A stretch of DNA of 64,000 nt from UBA11855 sp035297385 (lineage in GTDB: Archaea; Thermoproteota; Bathyarchaeia; Bathyarchaeales; Bathycorpusculaceae): contig DATGZD010000049.1 in NCBI GenBank assembly GCA_035297385.1, forward strand, positions 13,966 to 77,965, written 5' to 3'. The notes beneath the pieces are model-generated. The model had not been told where the DNA came from, ran no database searches, and saw only the letters and a program-made list of their open reading frames with translations. This document shows, piece after piece, positions 43,018 to 52,361 of the stretch (the stretch's first letter is position 1; the number at the start of each line of letters is the position of its first letter). The translations under genes were made by a program, and so were the position numbers.

Positions 43018-43488
43018 GTGAAAAGAGAAGCGTCCAGCATGAAGACTGACAATAAAAGCATATATGATTTGCTAAAGAAGGATCATACAGAAGTAAAGCA
43101 GTTATTCAAACAGATTCTGGATGAATGTAAACCTGACGAAGCAGCATACAATCAAATTAGAAGTGCTTTACAAGTGCATATGAGAGGTGAAGAAGAATAC
43201 TTCTATCCAGCGATTAAGGATGGAAGAGATGCGCGAATCTTATCGAATGAGGCTATGGTTGAACATAATTCTGCTAAAATGTTGATGGATGAAATCGATA
43301 ATACAGGTGAGGATGATGAAATGTGGCTACCAAGAGTCAAAGTGCTCAGTGAAATGATAGATCACCATGTAGAAGATGAAGAAGGAGACCTTTTTGATGA
43401 AGCAAAGAAGCTACTTAACGAAAACCAAGCGTGCGAAATCGGCCAAAAATTTCAGGAAATTAAAGGCATGTCAGCTAAAATGATGTAA
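43018..43488 (+). CDS. Hemerythrin-like (HHE) protein
   Basis: A 156-residue four-helix protein with a diiron site typical of hemerythrin HHE proteins: H23, H54, E58, H83, H116 or H117, and E121 (KDHTEVKQLF, HMRGEEEYFYP, VEHNSAK, DHHVEDEE). Related proteins handle oxygen, NO or iron stress. Start GTG at 43018 (GGAGG about 12 nt upstream), or ATG at 43039. It continues the cluster of stress-type genes. Confidence 0.9.
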   Translation: MKREASSMKTDNKSIYDLLKKDHTEVKQLFKQILDECKPDEAAYNQIRSALQVHMRGEEEYFYPAIKDGRDARILSNEAMVEHNSAKMLMDEIDNTGEDDEMWLPRVKVLSEMIDHHVEDEEGDLFDEAKKLLNENQACEIGQKFQEIKGMSAKMM

Positions 43489-43544
43489 TAGTTAACTGAT
43501 CAAGTTTTTGTTTCCACAAGAATTTTTTATTAAACTTATAGTGT

Positions 43545-44291
43545 TTAGTCTGAATTATTTCTTTTTTTATTGTTGGTGATATTCTGTGGCTTTTTTGGAG
43601 ATACCCATTCTGTTCCACCACATCTTGGACATGGAGTAAATTTAGCTTCCATATCAAACTCCGTTTTTTCTCCACATTTCCAGCAAAAATAATTGGATGC
43701 TTCTTTGACTGTCTGCTTAACATGATAATGCTTAGGAAAATTATCATTTTCAGGAAGAATTGACAAGCCTGCTGTGGGATGCTCTTTCTTAAAGATGCTT
43801 ATCTCGCCTGTATGTTCGAAGTACGCTTTTTTTATTTGCCCTAGATTATCTATTCCTTGAAGCCTTAACAAGGAGTATATTTCTTCTGGTGCTAATTTCT
43901 CCTTTTTGACAGACTCGGGGTCAACTCTTCCATCTTCGATTAGAAGCGTCGCTTCGCTTTCAATGAAGGATTCGAGCTTTTTGCTTTTCTGAGCTAAATG
44001 TATAAAACCAATTTCAAGAAGCAAAAACGCAGTCAATACGACCATAGCAAATATTATGGGAATTTCCACTTGAACTGCAGGGTTTCCTATAATATTACCT
44101 ATTGCAACTATGACGACTGCATCAAACATACTCAACTGTTTATTCTCACGTTTACCCATCAAACGTAGAAGAAAGAAGGCATATATGTAGAGAATGATGA
44201 CTCTAACTATGACCGCGGGCAAATATAACCAAGTATCATTGCCCATCTGACCAAGAAATACACTATTTAGAAAATCTTCCAGAACAGACAT
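43545..44291 (-). CDS. DUF421/YetF membrane protein with zinc ribbon
   Basis: A 248-residue protein. Residues 20-100 form three membrane helices with the DUF421 signature LRLMGKRENKQLSMFDAVVIV and GNIIGNP. Residues 105-180 are the soluble YetF-like domain (EATLLIEDGRVDPE, LLRLQGIDNLGQIKKAYFEHTGEISI). An added C-terminal zinc ribbon has C203, C206, C221 and C224. Most DUF421 proteins I know lack this ribbon. ATG at 44291. Confidence 0.88.
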   Translation of the reverse strand: MSVLEDFLNSVFLGQMGNDTWLYLPAVIVRVIILYIYAFFLLRLMGKRENKQLSMFDAVVIVAIGNIIGNPAVQVEIPIIFAMVVLTAFLLLEIGFIHLAQKSKKLESFIESEATLLIEDGRVDPESVKKEKLAPEEIYSLLRLQGIDNLGQIKKAYFEHTGEISIFKKEHPTAGLSILPENDNFPKHYHVKQTVKEASNYFCWKCGEKTEFDMEAKFTPCPRCGGTEWVSPKKPQNITNNKKRNNSD

Positions 44292-44540
44292 CTATATGTT
44301 CGACTCTTTGAAAACTTATCTATCTCATAGAAGAGTTAAAAGAGATTAATAAATAGTCGGTTGCTTGACAATTTCAGAACTGTACATTGAATTGAGTATT
44401 TGCGAATAGTATTACAGTAGATTTGGCGTTCTTGTTGAGTTTAGTTGTTTCATTGTACAATTTCCACTTAAGCAATTTTATTTTGGCATGATTTTGGTAG
44501 ATAATATCTCGATTCCTTCGGTTTTATTAGAGTAAAAAGG

Positions 44541-45908
44541 TTACTTGCCTATGACGTGAAGTTTTTCCGCAAGAATCCATGGAGATACCAATTGTCCTAT
44601 CTGTCTATCATTGTTTGCGATAACACTTACATTTTTTAGTACTTCGAAGATGTTGCCTGCCAACATAATACCTCGAGTGCAATGTTCTATCTCCCCTTTC
44701 TTGATTTTCCATGCAGGAGTTGCTACAACTGAGAATTCGCCACTAACTGGGTTGCTGCTATGTGCGCCTTGTAAGTAATAGATGAGTAAGCCTTCATCTA
44801 TCTCAGACATAAGCTGATCTACTGTTATAGTACCAGGCATTATGTGAAAATTTGTTGTCTCTATATTAGGTGTAGATAGATAACCTGCTCTCGATGCATT
44901 GCCAGTGCTTTGTACACCTTCTTTCTTAGCTGCATAATTGTCATAAAGGAACCCCTTCAAAATGCCTTTCTCGATGATTGCAGTTTTCTGGCGAGGATAG
45001 CCTTCGCCGTCGAATATCGATGTTCGTAAACCGCCAGTGTATAAGCCATCATCATAGATTGTTATGTTTCCTGAAGCTACTTTTTGACCAACCTTATCTT
45101 TGAATGCTGATTGATTGCGTTGTACACTGTCTGCTTTGACTGCGTTAATTAATGTATAGTAGAGAAGTTCTTGTAGTGCGAACTGAGTTAGGATTAGCTT
45201 TGTTGTTTTTGTCTCAACGGGTTTAGTCTTCAATGCAGATATAGCAAGTCTAGCGGCTTCTTTTCCAACCCACTCAGGATCTACTTTGTAGTTTCGTTTA
45301 GCGTCGAATTCAAAGCAAACAGGAGTAACCGTGTTCCCTGTCTTGGCGACTGTTGCTAAGCTGCATTCAATCATAGTTCCTTTATCAAAAGCTGAAATAC
45401 TGTTAGTGTTAGCAATAGCTACTGCGAAGGATCCTGTTCCTGCACCTCCTTCGACGGCAAGCACACGTTTGTCTGTTTGAATTGCAGCATCTAACATAAC
45501 AGAGGTCATATTCACTAAATCTTCAGAATGAACGTCAGAGATTGCAGAATCGTAAGTATTCTCTGGTAACGCATAAGGTTGTCTTTCGGGTAATCCATGC
45601 CAGTCGGGATCAGGTTTGCTTGCCTTTGCAGCATTCATCGCTCTAACAATTATATCTTCTATAGCAGTCTGTTTGTCTATTACGTTAGTATATGCGAAAC
45701 CAATGGCTTTATCGATAATGATCCTTATGCCTAAACCATGGTCAACCGTTTTGTTGCTCTTGTTAATTTGACCACGTTCTAACCCGATGCTTATGCCTTG
45801 CCCGTCATAAGCGTAAGCTTCAGCTTCTGTCGCACCTTTCTGCTGAGCGATGCGCACAGCATTTTCTGCTACATTTAGTAATTCTTCTTTCTTAAGCGCT
45901 GCCACCAA
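44541..45908 (-). CDS. pmbA: TldD/PmbA family metalloprotease, PmbA-like
   Basis: A 455-residue TldE/PmbA-like partner of TldD. EAEAYAYDGQGISIGLERGQ, the GLGIRIIIDKAIGFAYTN region and the C-terminal SNPVSGEFSVVATPAWKI are typical. It lacks the HExxxH zinc motif, as expected for the TldE-like subunit. The start is TTG at 45908 with GGAGG upstream (GTG at 45905 possible). It overlaps tldD by 17 nt, so the two are translationally coupled. Confidence 0.93.
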   Translation of the reverse strand: MVAALKKEELLNVAENAVRIAQQKGATEAEAYAYDGQGISIGLERGQINKSNKTVDHGLGIRIIIDKAIGFAYTNVIDKQTAIEDIIVRAMNAAKASKPDPDWHGLPERQPYALPENTYDSAISDVHSEDLVNMTSVMLDAAIQTDKRVLAVEGGAGTGSFAVAIANTNSISAFDKGTMIECSLATVAKTGNTVTPVCFEFDAKRNYKVDPEWVGKEAARLAISALKTKPVETKTTKLILTQFALQELLYYTLINAVKADSVQRNQSAFKDKVGQKVASGNITIYDDGLYTGGLRTSIFDGEGYPRQKTAIIEKGILKGFLYDNYAAKKEGVQSTGNASRAGYLSTPNIETTNFHIMPGTITVDQLMSEIDEGLLIYYLQGAHSSNPVSGEFSVVATPAWKIKKGEIEHCTRGIMLAGNIFEVLKNVSVIANNDRQIGQLVSPWILAEKLHVIGK

Positions 45909-47274
45909 CTGTAACCTCCTTGACTCTTATGTGTGGTCCTCCATCACAGATAAACGCAGTCTGACCTTTTCCACATCTTCCTGCGTCTAACTCGAAGTCT
46001 TTGCCGACGGCATCAACTTTTAGAAGCGTGTCAAGTGTATTACCACTGATGGAGGCGTTCCGAACAGGACCAGCTACTTCTCCGTTAATTATTTCGTAGC
46101 CTTCTTGTATACCAACCTGAAAAGTGCCGTCAACGTTGGCTTGTCCTCCTCGAAAACTCTTAAAGAAATAGCCAAATCTTACGTCTTCAATGAGTTCTTC
46201 AAAAGAAGAATCTCTTGGAGCCATGAATGTATTACGCATTCGAATTATTGGTTCTACATGAAAATCTTCGGCTCTTGCATTGCCGGTGGGTTCAGCATGG
46301 AATTTTTGTGCAGTTTCGAGATTATGCATTAAACCTGTGACGACTCCATCTTTAATGAGGAGTGTTTTTTGTGCGGGGACACCTTCATCATCATATTTGA
46401 ATGAACCAAAGGCGCCGTTGATCGTTCCGTCATCATAGAAGGTAACCAGATCTGAAGCAATTTTTTTGCCCAGATTATTTGCGAGTACACCTCCAGATAG
46501 AGCTAAATCAGCTTCTGCAAGATGACCGAACGCTTCATGAACAAAGACACCAACAACATTTGGTCCTAAAACAACCGGGAAACTGCCTCCTTTTGGAGTT
46601 TTTGCTTCAAACTGTTCGACTGCACGTTTCGCTAATTTTTCGCTCAGTAGCTCAGGAGTTTCTTTATCAAATAATTCGTAGCCTGCAGTTGAACCGATTT
46701 CTTCTCTGCTGAATGTGAAGACACCTTTTTGTTCAGCTGCTGCGGTCATACGTGACCAGACATAGAGTTTGTCCTGTTCTATATATGTGCCTTCACTGTT
46801 CATGAAGTTGCTGGTTCCAGTTAAGTCAAGGTAGTCTATGGTGCAACTTTTAATGCGTTTATCGTATTTCAGCGTATTTTGGTTAATGTTTAATGCTGTT
46901 CTTATCTTGTCTTGCATATTAATCTCTGCAGGATTCTTATCAGGCTTGATTCGAACGGTATCTTCCACAACCTGTGTTTTAGCAAGCTTTATTGGGTTTT
47001 TTAGCTTAAGACTCGCTGCCTTCGCCATTTTGCATGCATCAGAAACAGAATCTACTAAGATCTCTTGCTTTAGGGAACCGACTGAAGCAAAGCCCCACGC
47101 TCCATTCACTAATACGCGAAGCGCCACTCCACTTTCTATGCCTTGTTTGGCAGCCTCAACGCGTCCCTCTTTTAAGGTTAGCATAGTTTTTAGAAGCGTC
47201 TCAGCACGTGCTTCAGCATATTCTGCGCCGAATTTTTTTGCTTCAGTAATTGGTTTAATTAAAATATCCTTCAA
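45892..47274 (-). CDS. tldD: TldD metalloprotease
   Basis: Catalytic subunit of the TldD/TldE protease, about 460 residues. The zinc motif HEAFGHLAEADLA is complete. RVLVNGAWGFASVG, EDFHVEPIIRMRNTF and the GQANVDGTFQVGIQEGYEI region are typical. The frame is open 26 codons further upstream, but AGAAGG precedes a TTG at 47274 with 9-nt spacing, giving a normal N terminus (KDILIKPITEAKK). The first gene of the tldD-pmbA unit. Confidence 0.93.
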   Translation of the reverse strand: MKDILIKPITEAKKFGAEYAEARAETLLKTMLTLKEGRVEAAKQGIESGVALRVLVNGAWGFASVGSLKQEILVDSVSDACKMAKAASLKLKNPIKLAKTQVVEDTVRIKPDKNPAEINMQDKIRTALNINQNTLKYDKRIKSCTIDYLDLTGTSNFMNSEGTYIEQDKLYVWSRMTAAAEQKGVFTFSREEIGSTAGYELFDKETPELLSEKLAKRAVEQFEAKTPKGGSFPVVLGPNVVGVFVHEAFGHLAEADLALSGGVLANNLGKKIASDLVTFYDDGTINGAFGSFKYDDEGVPAQKTLLIKDGVVTGLMHNLETAQKFHAEPTGNARAEDFHVEPIIRMRNTFMAPRDSSFEELIEDVRFGYFFKSFRGGQANVDGTFQVGIQEGYEIINGEVAGPVRNASISGNTLDTLLKVDAVGKDFELDAGRCGKGQTAFICDGGPHIRVKEVTVGGSA

Positions 47275-47429
47275 TGACAATAACCTTCTGAACAGATAGA
47301 TGTGTAAAAGGATAAAATTGTTTTGTTTTCCTAATGGGGAGAAGAAATGCAATAGATATTTTCGGTTATGTTTAGCTATTTAGTGAGGTACATTTGATTA
47401 GCCGAGATCCAATCCATACTAGTGCATTG

Positions 47430-48764
47430 TCATAGGAAATCTCCAAGATGTGATTGTTGGACAGTTCCAGGACGTCTAACCTTACGGTTCACGTTAGATG
47501 CTGAAACAGCATCAACCTCATCAAGGAGCAGTTTTCCATATACACCATCGAACCCTGGGAGGACAGGTACTGAGCCGGCTCGGTTTCTTAGTATAGCATT
47601 TGTGATTTGTGGTTCAACGATTTGATTTAAGGTCTCCTCAGGGACATCAAGGAGGACTGTGTACTCGTTACCAAATCGTTCGATAAGAAGGTTGTAGATT
47701 TTCCATACTGCTTGATTGGATGGTTCAGCAACTTTTAAGAGGGCAGCGATAATTTCAGATAAAGGTAATAACCGTTTAAAGCCTGGTCTTCCACTTGGAG
47801 CGTAACCAATAGGACGATCAGCAAGTTCTTCTACTCTCTGTTCAACGCCCTTGGTAAGCTTTCTGTGGCAAACTGGACATATATTGTCGAATTTTTGTGC
47901 TTCTTTTGGTGAAAGAGATACATTGCATTTGCGGTGTCCAGTCCAATGGTACTTACCGTAGGCAGGGTCTGTTTCGATTGTGAAGTTGAGGCGAGTTGGG
48001 TCGTTTGTGCGGATAGTATCTGTTATTTGTTGATAGGTTACTTTTTTAAGCTCAAATACGTTTGCTTCTCTGCCGATTCGCCATGGCCAAAAACTATGGC
48101 AATCACTGTTTGAGAGTAATGTAAACCTATCCAAGCTGCTGATTCGCCAATTCATGGGTGGGTCTGATGATAATCCGGTTTCGAGAGCATGAATATGTTT
48201 AGTCATGTCTTGATAGCAATCTTGCATGGTGTCAAAACCGCTGAATGCGCCGAAGATACTAAACCATGGTGTCCAAGCATGAGCAGGAAAAATCATGTTC
48301 TCAGTAGATATTTCCATGATTTCTTCGACTAATTGTGGCGCTGTCATATCAAGTATAGGCCTACCATCAACACTGAGGTCACCATGAGCCTTTAATGCAC
48401 TGTTTATTTCAGTGACGCTCTCTATGTTGGGAGTTAGAATTACATGGTGAACTTTTTTGGATTGACCCTGAAAATTGAAGATAGTGCATACTTCTGTAGT
48501 CAACATAAATTGTACAGAAGAATCGATTGATTTGGCAACATGAAACAAGCCGGTGTCTGTATCTGAAGTAAGAGTTTCTTGTATTTCATGTAACCATTTT
48601 GGATGTGTAAAATCTCCTGTTCCTAGAAGGTTTAAGCCTTTGATTTTTGCAAAGCGTGCGGTCTCTTCTAAATTCATCCGCTCGCTCGTGGCTCGACTGT
48701 AACGCCCATGAATATGTAAGTCAGCAATTACTCGAATGGCAGTAACATCTCCATTAATTCTCAA
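47430..48764 (-). CDS. endoQ: Endonuclease Q (EndoQ), PHP domain
   Basis: A 444-residue PHP-fold enzyme of the COG1379/EndoQ family, which nicks DNA 5' of deaminated bases such as uracil and hypoxanthine. Metal-ligand motifs are ADLHIHGRYSRATS, GTGDFTHPKW, FPAHAWTPWF and SNSDCHSFWP. A zinc-binding set includes HRKCN and CPVCHRK. The C terminus QSHLGDFL looks like a PCNA-interacting box. The start is TTG at 48764. A TATA-like box on the minus strand at 48811-48819 supports its own promoter. Confidence 0.9.
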   Translation of the reverse strand: MRINGDVTAIRVIADLHIHGRYSRATSERMNLEETARFAKIKGLNLLGTGDFTHPKWLHEIQETLTSDTDTGLFHVAKSIDSSVQFMLTTEVCTIFNFQGQSKKVHHVILTPNIESVTEINSALKAHGDLSVDGRPILDMTAPQLVEEIMEISTENMIFPAHAWTPWFSIFGAFSGFDTMQDCYQDMTKHIHALETGLSSDPPMNWRISSLDRFTLLSNSDCHSFWPWRIGREANVFELKKVTYQQITDTIRTNDPTRLNFTIETDPAYGKYHWTGHRKCNVSLSPKEAQKFDNICPVCHRKLTKGVEQRVEELADRPIGYAPSGRPGFKRLLPLSEIIAALLKVAEPSNQAVWKIYNLLIERFGNEYTVLLDVPEETLNQIVEPQITNAILRNRAGSVPVLPGFDGVYGKLLLDEVDAVSASNVNRKVRRPGTVQQSHLGDFL

Positions 48765-49081
48765 TTGGCTTTGTTTAAGGTATAGCTGCAGATTGTTATT
48801 TGAAGACGCAGCATATATAAAAACTCGCTAACCCGAGTGTCTAACTCTTTGATTGGTTTATTGTATTGAGCATTTAAGTTTCTGGCTTGTACAATTTTTG
48901 TTTGGATAGTTTTATGCTTGCTAAATTTATGATAAGCAATGTAAGAATCATCCATAATGGAAGTATTTTTGGAATTACTACTGTTCCAAGCTCGATAGCC
49001 ACATTATGGATACTGTGAGTATAAGTAAAATGTAATATCCTCATAGAATCATTTGTTGAGGATAATAGCTTAATGTTAAGT
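48765..49081. other. Intergenic region with endoQ promoter and a hairpin
   Basis: The minus-strand TATA-like TTTATATA at 48811-48819 serves endoQ. TATCCTCA (49036-49043) and TGAGGATA (49057-49064) form a perfect 8-bp stem just past the stop of the FMN reductase gene and may mark its 3' end. A 64-codon reading frame at 48761-48955 spans the endoQ promoter and resembles nothing I know; I do not accept it as a gene. Confidence 0.5.
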
Positions 49082-49642
49082 CTATCTTGATTTTAGTTTT
49101 TGAGTCCAATCAGCTAGAGCTTGAAGCAATTCTTGTAAACGTTTACGAGTGTCCTCATCTTTCAGGTTACCTGCTTCATCAAAATAGTTTCTGGCATTTG
49201 CAAGCATAAACTCTGGACGATTAATAGGATACATGTTTACGAAGACAAATGTTTGCCGAAGATGATACTGCATCCGTGCACCACCCAGTTTTCCAGTAGA
49301 AGCACTTATGATTGCAGCGGGTTTGCCATCCCATGCATTATCAGTTGGTGGTCTCGATGCCCAGTCAATCGCATTCTTCAACATTCCAGGAATCGAATAA
49401 TTGTATTCAGGTGATGCTATGAGAATGGCATCTGAGCCGCGAATTTTAGCTTTGAACTCTCGAATTATTGTAGGGGGGTTTTGCATGAGATCTTGGTTGA
49501 AAAGAGGAAAGTCAGCAAGGTCAAAGATCTCTAAGGTTACGTTATCGGGTAACAATTCAAATGAAGTTTTCATCAATGCTTTATTATAGGAGTCTTTGCG
49601 TAAGCTTCCAATCAACCCCAAAAACTTGAGTTTCTCATTCAT
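49082..49642 (-). CDS. NADPH-dependent FMN reductase family protein
   Basis: A 186-residue flavodoxin-fold reductase. LIGSLRKDSYNKALMKT binds FMN phosphate, and SPEYNYSIPGMLKNAIDWASRP is the family signature, followed by GKLGGARMQYHLRQ. It probably reduces quinones, azo compounds or FMN using NADPH. It stands alone between endoQ and the SAM hydrolase gene. ATG at 49642; no Shine-Dalgarno is obvious. Confidence 0.92.
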   Translation of the reverse strand: MNEKLKFLGLIGSLRKDSYNKALMKTSFELLPDNVTLEIFDLADFPLFNQDLMQNPPTIIREFKAKIRGSDAILIASPEYNYSIPGMLKNAIDWASRPPTDNAWDGKPAAIISASTGKLGGARMQYHLRQTFVFVNMYPINRPEFMLANARNYFDEAGNLKDEDTRKRLQELLQALADWTQKLKSR

Positions 49643-49810
49643 ATTAGATACCTCTTTCGCGAAAACTTACCAAATTACTAAGTTCATGAATGAGATTTAA
49701 GTTTGTCGTCTTAACGAGCCAAACCATTAACCAATTAAACTATTTGATATTTAGCAAAGCAAAGTGAAGAAAGAAAAGATAAATATTAGTTTATTGGACG
49801 ATTTCGTACT

Positions 49811-50623
49811 TCAAACAAAGGGAGATGACAATTCCGTAGACAACAGTATTTTGTCGCCTGGTTTGGCATTGAATTTTTCTGCAGCGTTTCCCTGATTAAC
49901 GGCGATTTCGACAAAACCTTGACTTCCTATAAGTAGTAATGCTTCTCCACGTTTGTTTTCTGCATAGGTTTTGCCAATTCTTAGGTTCATTCTACAATCC
50001 GCTACTTCTATGTTAAATGAGGTCTCAGTGTGGAGATGCTTCAAATCTTGCTCAGTAATGTTGGTTATTATATTCCCAAAACTGTCCACATGTAGAACTT
50101 CGCCTATTAAACTATTTTTGTGAAAAGTAACTTTGGCAAAATCAGGTTTAATCACATTATGAAGCTCTGGTCCAAACTCTGAAGGCTGTATACCAATTGC
50201 TAAATGAGCAGCGATGGATGCAAAAATATCCCTGCCATGGAACGTGCTTGAAACGTGAGGTAACATAAATTCAGGGTTTGTTATCTCATGGATACTCGTT
50301 ATACCTTGTTTCTCGGCAGCCAACATTAGCACACCATTATCGGGTCCAATAAACGAGGCATCCTGTGTCTGGACTAACAAGGAACGCCTAGCAGTGCCTA
50401 CTCCAGGGTCAACTACTACAACATGAATTGTGTCTTTAGGAAAATATGGTTCAGCAGAAGCCAACATATAGGCACCCATCCGAATATTGAACTTCTCTAT
50501 TGAATGTGTAACATCAACTATAACTGCATCATAACAGAGACCTAAGATAACTGCTTTCATTTCTGCCACATACGGATCTTGCAAACCAAAATCTGTGGTC
50601 AATGCAAAAATTTTTCGTGCCAA
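49811..50623 (-). CDS. SAM hydroxide adenosyltransferase (DUF62 family)
   Basis: A 270-residue enzyme hydrolysing SAM to adenosine and methionine. LTTDFGLQDPYVAEMKAVI at the N terminus, VVVDPGVGTARRSLLV, FIGPDNGVL and the C-terminal domain HVDSFGNIITNI are characteristic of the fluorinase-like DUF62 family. Start TTG near 50623, 3 nt from the MoaD-like gene, so both belong to one unit downstream of glycerate kinase. Confidence 0.93.
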   Translation of the reverse strand: MARKIFALTTDFGLQDPYVAEMKAVILGLCYDAVIVDVTHSIEKFNIRMGAYMLASAEPYFPKDTIHVVVVDPGVGTARRSLLVQTQDASFIGPDNGVLMLAAEKQGITSIHEITNPEFMLPHVSSTFHGRDIFASIAAHLAIGIQPSEFGPELHNVIKPDFAKVTFHKNSLIGEVLHVDSFGNIITNITEQDLKHLHTETSFNIEVADCRMNLRIGKTYAENKRGEALLLIGSQGFVEIAVNQGNAAEKFNAKPGDKILLSTELSSPFV

Positions 50624-50626
50624 AGT

Positions 50627-50908
50627 TTAGCCTCCGTGAACTACTGGAACAAAAACTATTTCATCACCGTCCTTCAAAGCAGTATCCAATCCGTTTAGGA
50701 TGCTGATTTCTCTTCCATTCACAAGAATTAACGCATTAGGTCGTAAATCATTAACTTCGCCAGCAACTAGGCTTCTTCTTAACTCGGGCAATTTCTCGCT
50801 AACCCTATAAACTAACTCTTTCACTGAACATGCTGCACATTCGACAGCCTTTGAGTTTACACCCGAAGTATGTCGTAGAGCTCCAATGAACTTAACAGTC
50901 ACACTCAT
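50627..50908 (-). CDS. MoaD/ThiS-like ubiquitin-fold protein
   Basis: A 93-residue beta-grasp protein ending in the diglycine HGG needed for thiocarboxylation or conjugation. VTVKFIGALRHTSGV at the start and LILVNGREISILNGLDTALKDGDEIVFVPVVHGG at the end (motif GDEI) are typical. It could serve molybdopterin or tungstopterin synthesis, tRNA thiolation or protein modification (SAMP-like). No E1-like or MoaE gene is in the window. It sits between the SAM hydrolase and glycerate kinase genes. Confidence 0.88.
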   Translation of the reverse strand: MSVTVKFIGALRHTSGVNSKAVECAACSVKELVYRVSEKLPELRRSLVAGEVNDLRPNALILVNGREISILNGLDTALKDGDEIVFVPVVHGG

Positions 50909-50930
50909 TCCTAATTCTTCAACTCGACTC

Positions 50931-52301
50931 TTATAGGATGATAATCAAAGATATATCGTTAACATTCGTTCCCGTTGGACCAGTAAAAATCAGGTCCCCA
51001 AGCTTAGAGAAAAAACTGTATGAATCATTATCTGCCAAGAAATCATCAGGGTCTAGCTTCAAATGATCAGCGCAGTCCAGAGTCTTGCCATCAACAATTG
51101 CGCCTGCAGCATCCGTCGGACCGTCAACACCGTCCGTACTCAGCGAAGCAATAACAACACTACTGTTCTTGAGTTTTGGAGCTGCTGAAAGAGCTAATTC
51201 CTGATTTCTTCCCCCACGTCCTTTACCTCGCACGGTAACAACGGTTTCCCCACTTAGTACGATAGCAGCAGGTTTGTGTATAGGATTACCTGATAAATCG
51301 ACTTCCGCAGCGATTGACGACATGATTCTTCCAACAGTTTTTGCTTCACCCTCTAAGCTAGAGGTCAAGAGAAGAGTGTTTAGTCCTTCAGACTTAAGGA
51401 ATTCAATAGCAGCAATAGCTGCAAACCTACAGTTTCCCAGTATAAGTGAATGAACTTTCTCAAAACAAACATCATCTGCTTTTGGAGTTTCTGGGATAAT
51501 ACCTTTTTCTCCATCGCAGATTAGCCTGCGAATAGATGGAGGAGCGCTTTTCCACAAATCATATCGCTCTAAAATTCTATGAGCATCAGCGAAGGTTGTT
51601 GAATCAGGTACCGTTGGACCTGAGGCAATAGACTCCAAAGAGTCGCCTACTACATCGGAGATAATAAGGTTCAAGATTGTTGCAGGGCAAGCTTTCTTAG
51701 CAAGCCAGCCTCCCTTTACGTAAGAGAGATGCTTTCGAACAGCATTAATCTCATCTATTCTTGCACCACTTTTTAATAATTTATCCGTTAGTTCACGCTT
51801 ATCTTGAAGAGATATATTTCGTGGCAAGGGAATGAGGCTGGACCCACCGCCAGAGATCAAAACGATAACTAAATCATCTTCACTCGTGTTTTCTATAATT
51901 TCCATCATACGGCGTGTGCCTGTTACACCAGATTCATCAGGAATGGGATGACTTGCCTCATGAAGTTCAATTTTGTTTGTTTTAAGCTTGGTACCATTAG
52001 GAATATTCACTAATCCTCTTGTTATACGATCAGCTAATATCTCCTCCAACGCAACAGCCATAGAAGCTGCCGCTTTTCCTCCACCTATGACATAGAGATG
52101 CTGATACTTGCCAAGATCAAAACAATAAGGTTCTGCATAGAGTTGGTTGTTGCTGATTTTGACCTTAGATTTGAGTAATTTTGCTGCATCAACAGCGTTT
52201 AGTACATATTCAAGACTGTTTAAGGCAATAGTTCGGGCTTTGCGTGTATTACCTGGCGCCCTATTGTTGATTAAATAATCTTTGTTTTTTATTCTAATCA
52301 T
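50931..52301 (-). CDS. gck: Glycerate 2-kinase (MOFRL family)
   Basis: A 456-residue glycerate kinase that makes 2-phosphoglycerate. LYVIGGGKAAASMAVALEE, EASHPIPDESGVTGTRRMME, LISGGGSSLIPLP and SDVVGDSLESIASGPTVPD cover the N-terminal domain. The MOFRL domain shows GKGRGGRNQELALSAA and STDGVDGPTDAAGA. It appears full length. Start ATG at 52301. It leads a unit with the MoaD-like and SAM hydrolase genes. Confidence 0.94.
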   Translation of the reverse strand: MIRIKNKDYLINNRAPGNTRKARTIALNSLEYVLNAVDAAKLLKSKVKISNNQLYAEPYCFDLGKYQHLYVIGGGKAAASMAVALEEILADRITRGLVNIPNGTKLKTNKIELHEASHPIPDESGVTGTRRMMEIIENTSEDDLVIVLISGGGSSLIPLPRNISLQDKRELTDKLLKSGARIDEINAVRKHLSYVKGGWLAKKACPATILNLIISDVVGDSLESIASGPTVPDSTTFADAHRILERYDLWKSAPPSIRRLICDGEKGIIPETPKADDVCFEKVHSLILGNCRFAAIAAIEFLKSEGLNTLLLTSSLEGEAKTVGRIMSSIAAEVDLSGNPIHKPAAIVLSGETVVTVRGKGRGGRNQELALSAAPKLKNSSVVIASLSTDGVDGPTDAAGAIVDGKTLDCADHLKLDPDDFLADNDSYSFFSKLGDLIFTGPTGTNVNDISLIIIL

Positions 52302-52361
52302 ACAAGAGTATGCCCTTTGAGAAGACTCAGTTAGTATTGTCTCGAAAGGATACTTTAAAAG

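Noticed and set aside
47275..47352. N-terminal extension of TldD
   Set aside because: Hydrophobic open-frame extension without family similarity; AGAAGG supports the TTG at 47274.
48761..48955. 64-codon minus-strand reading frame upstream of endoQ
   Set aside because: It spans the likely endoQ TATA box, has no recognisable motif and ends inside the endoQ start.
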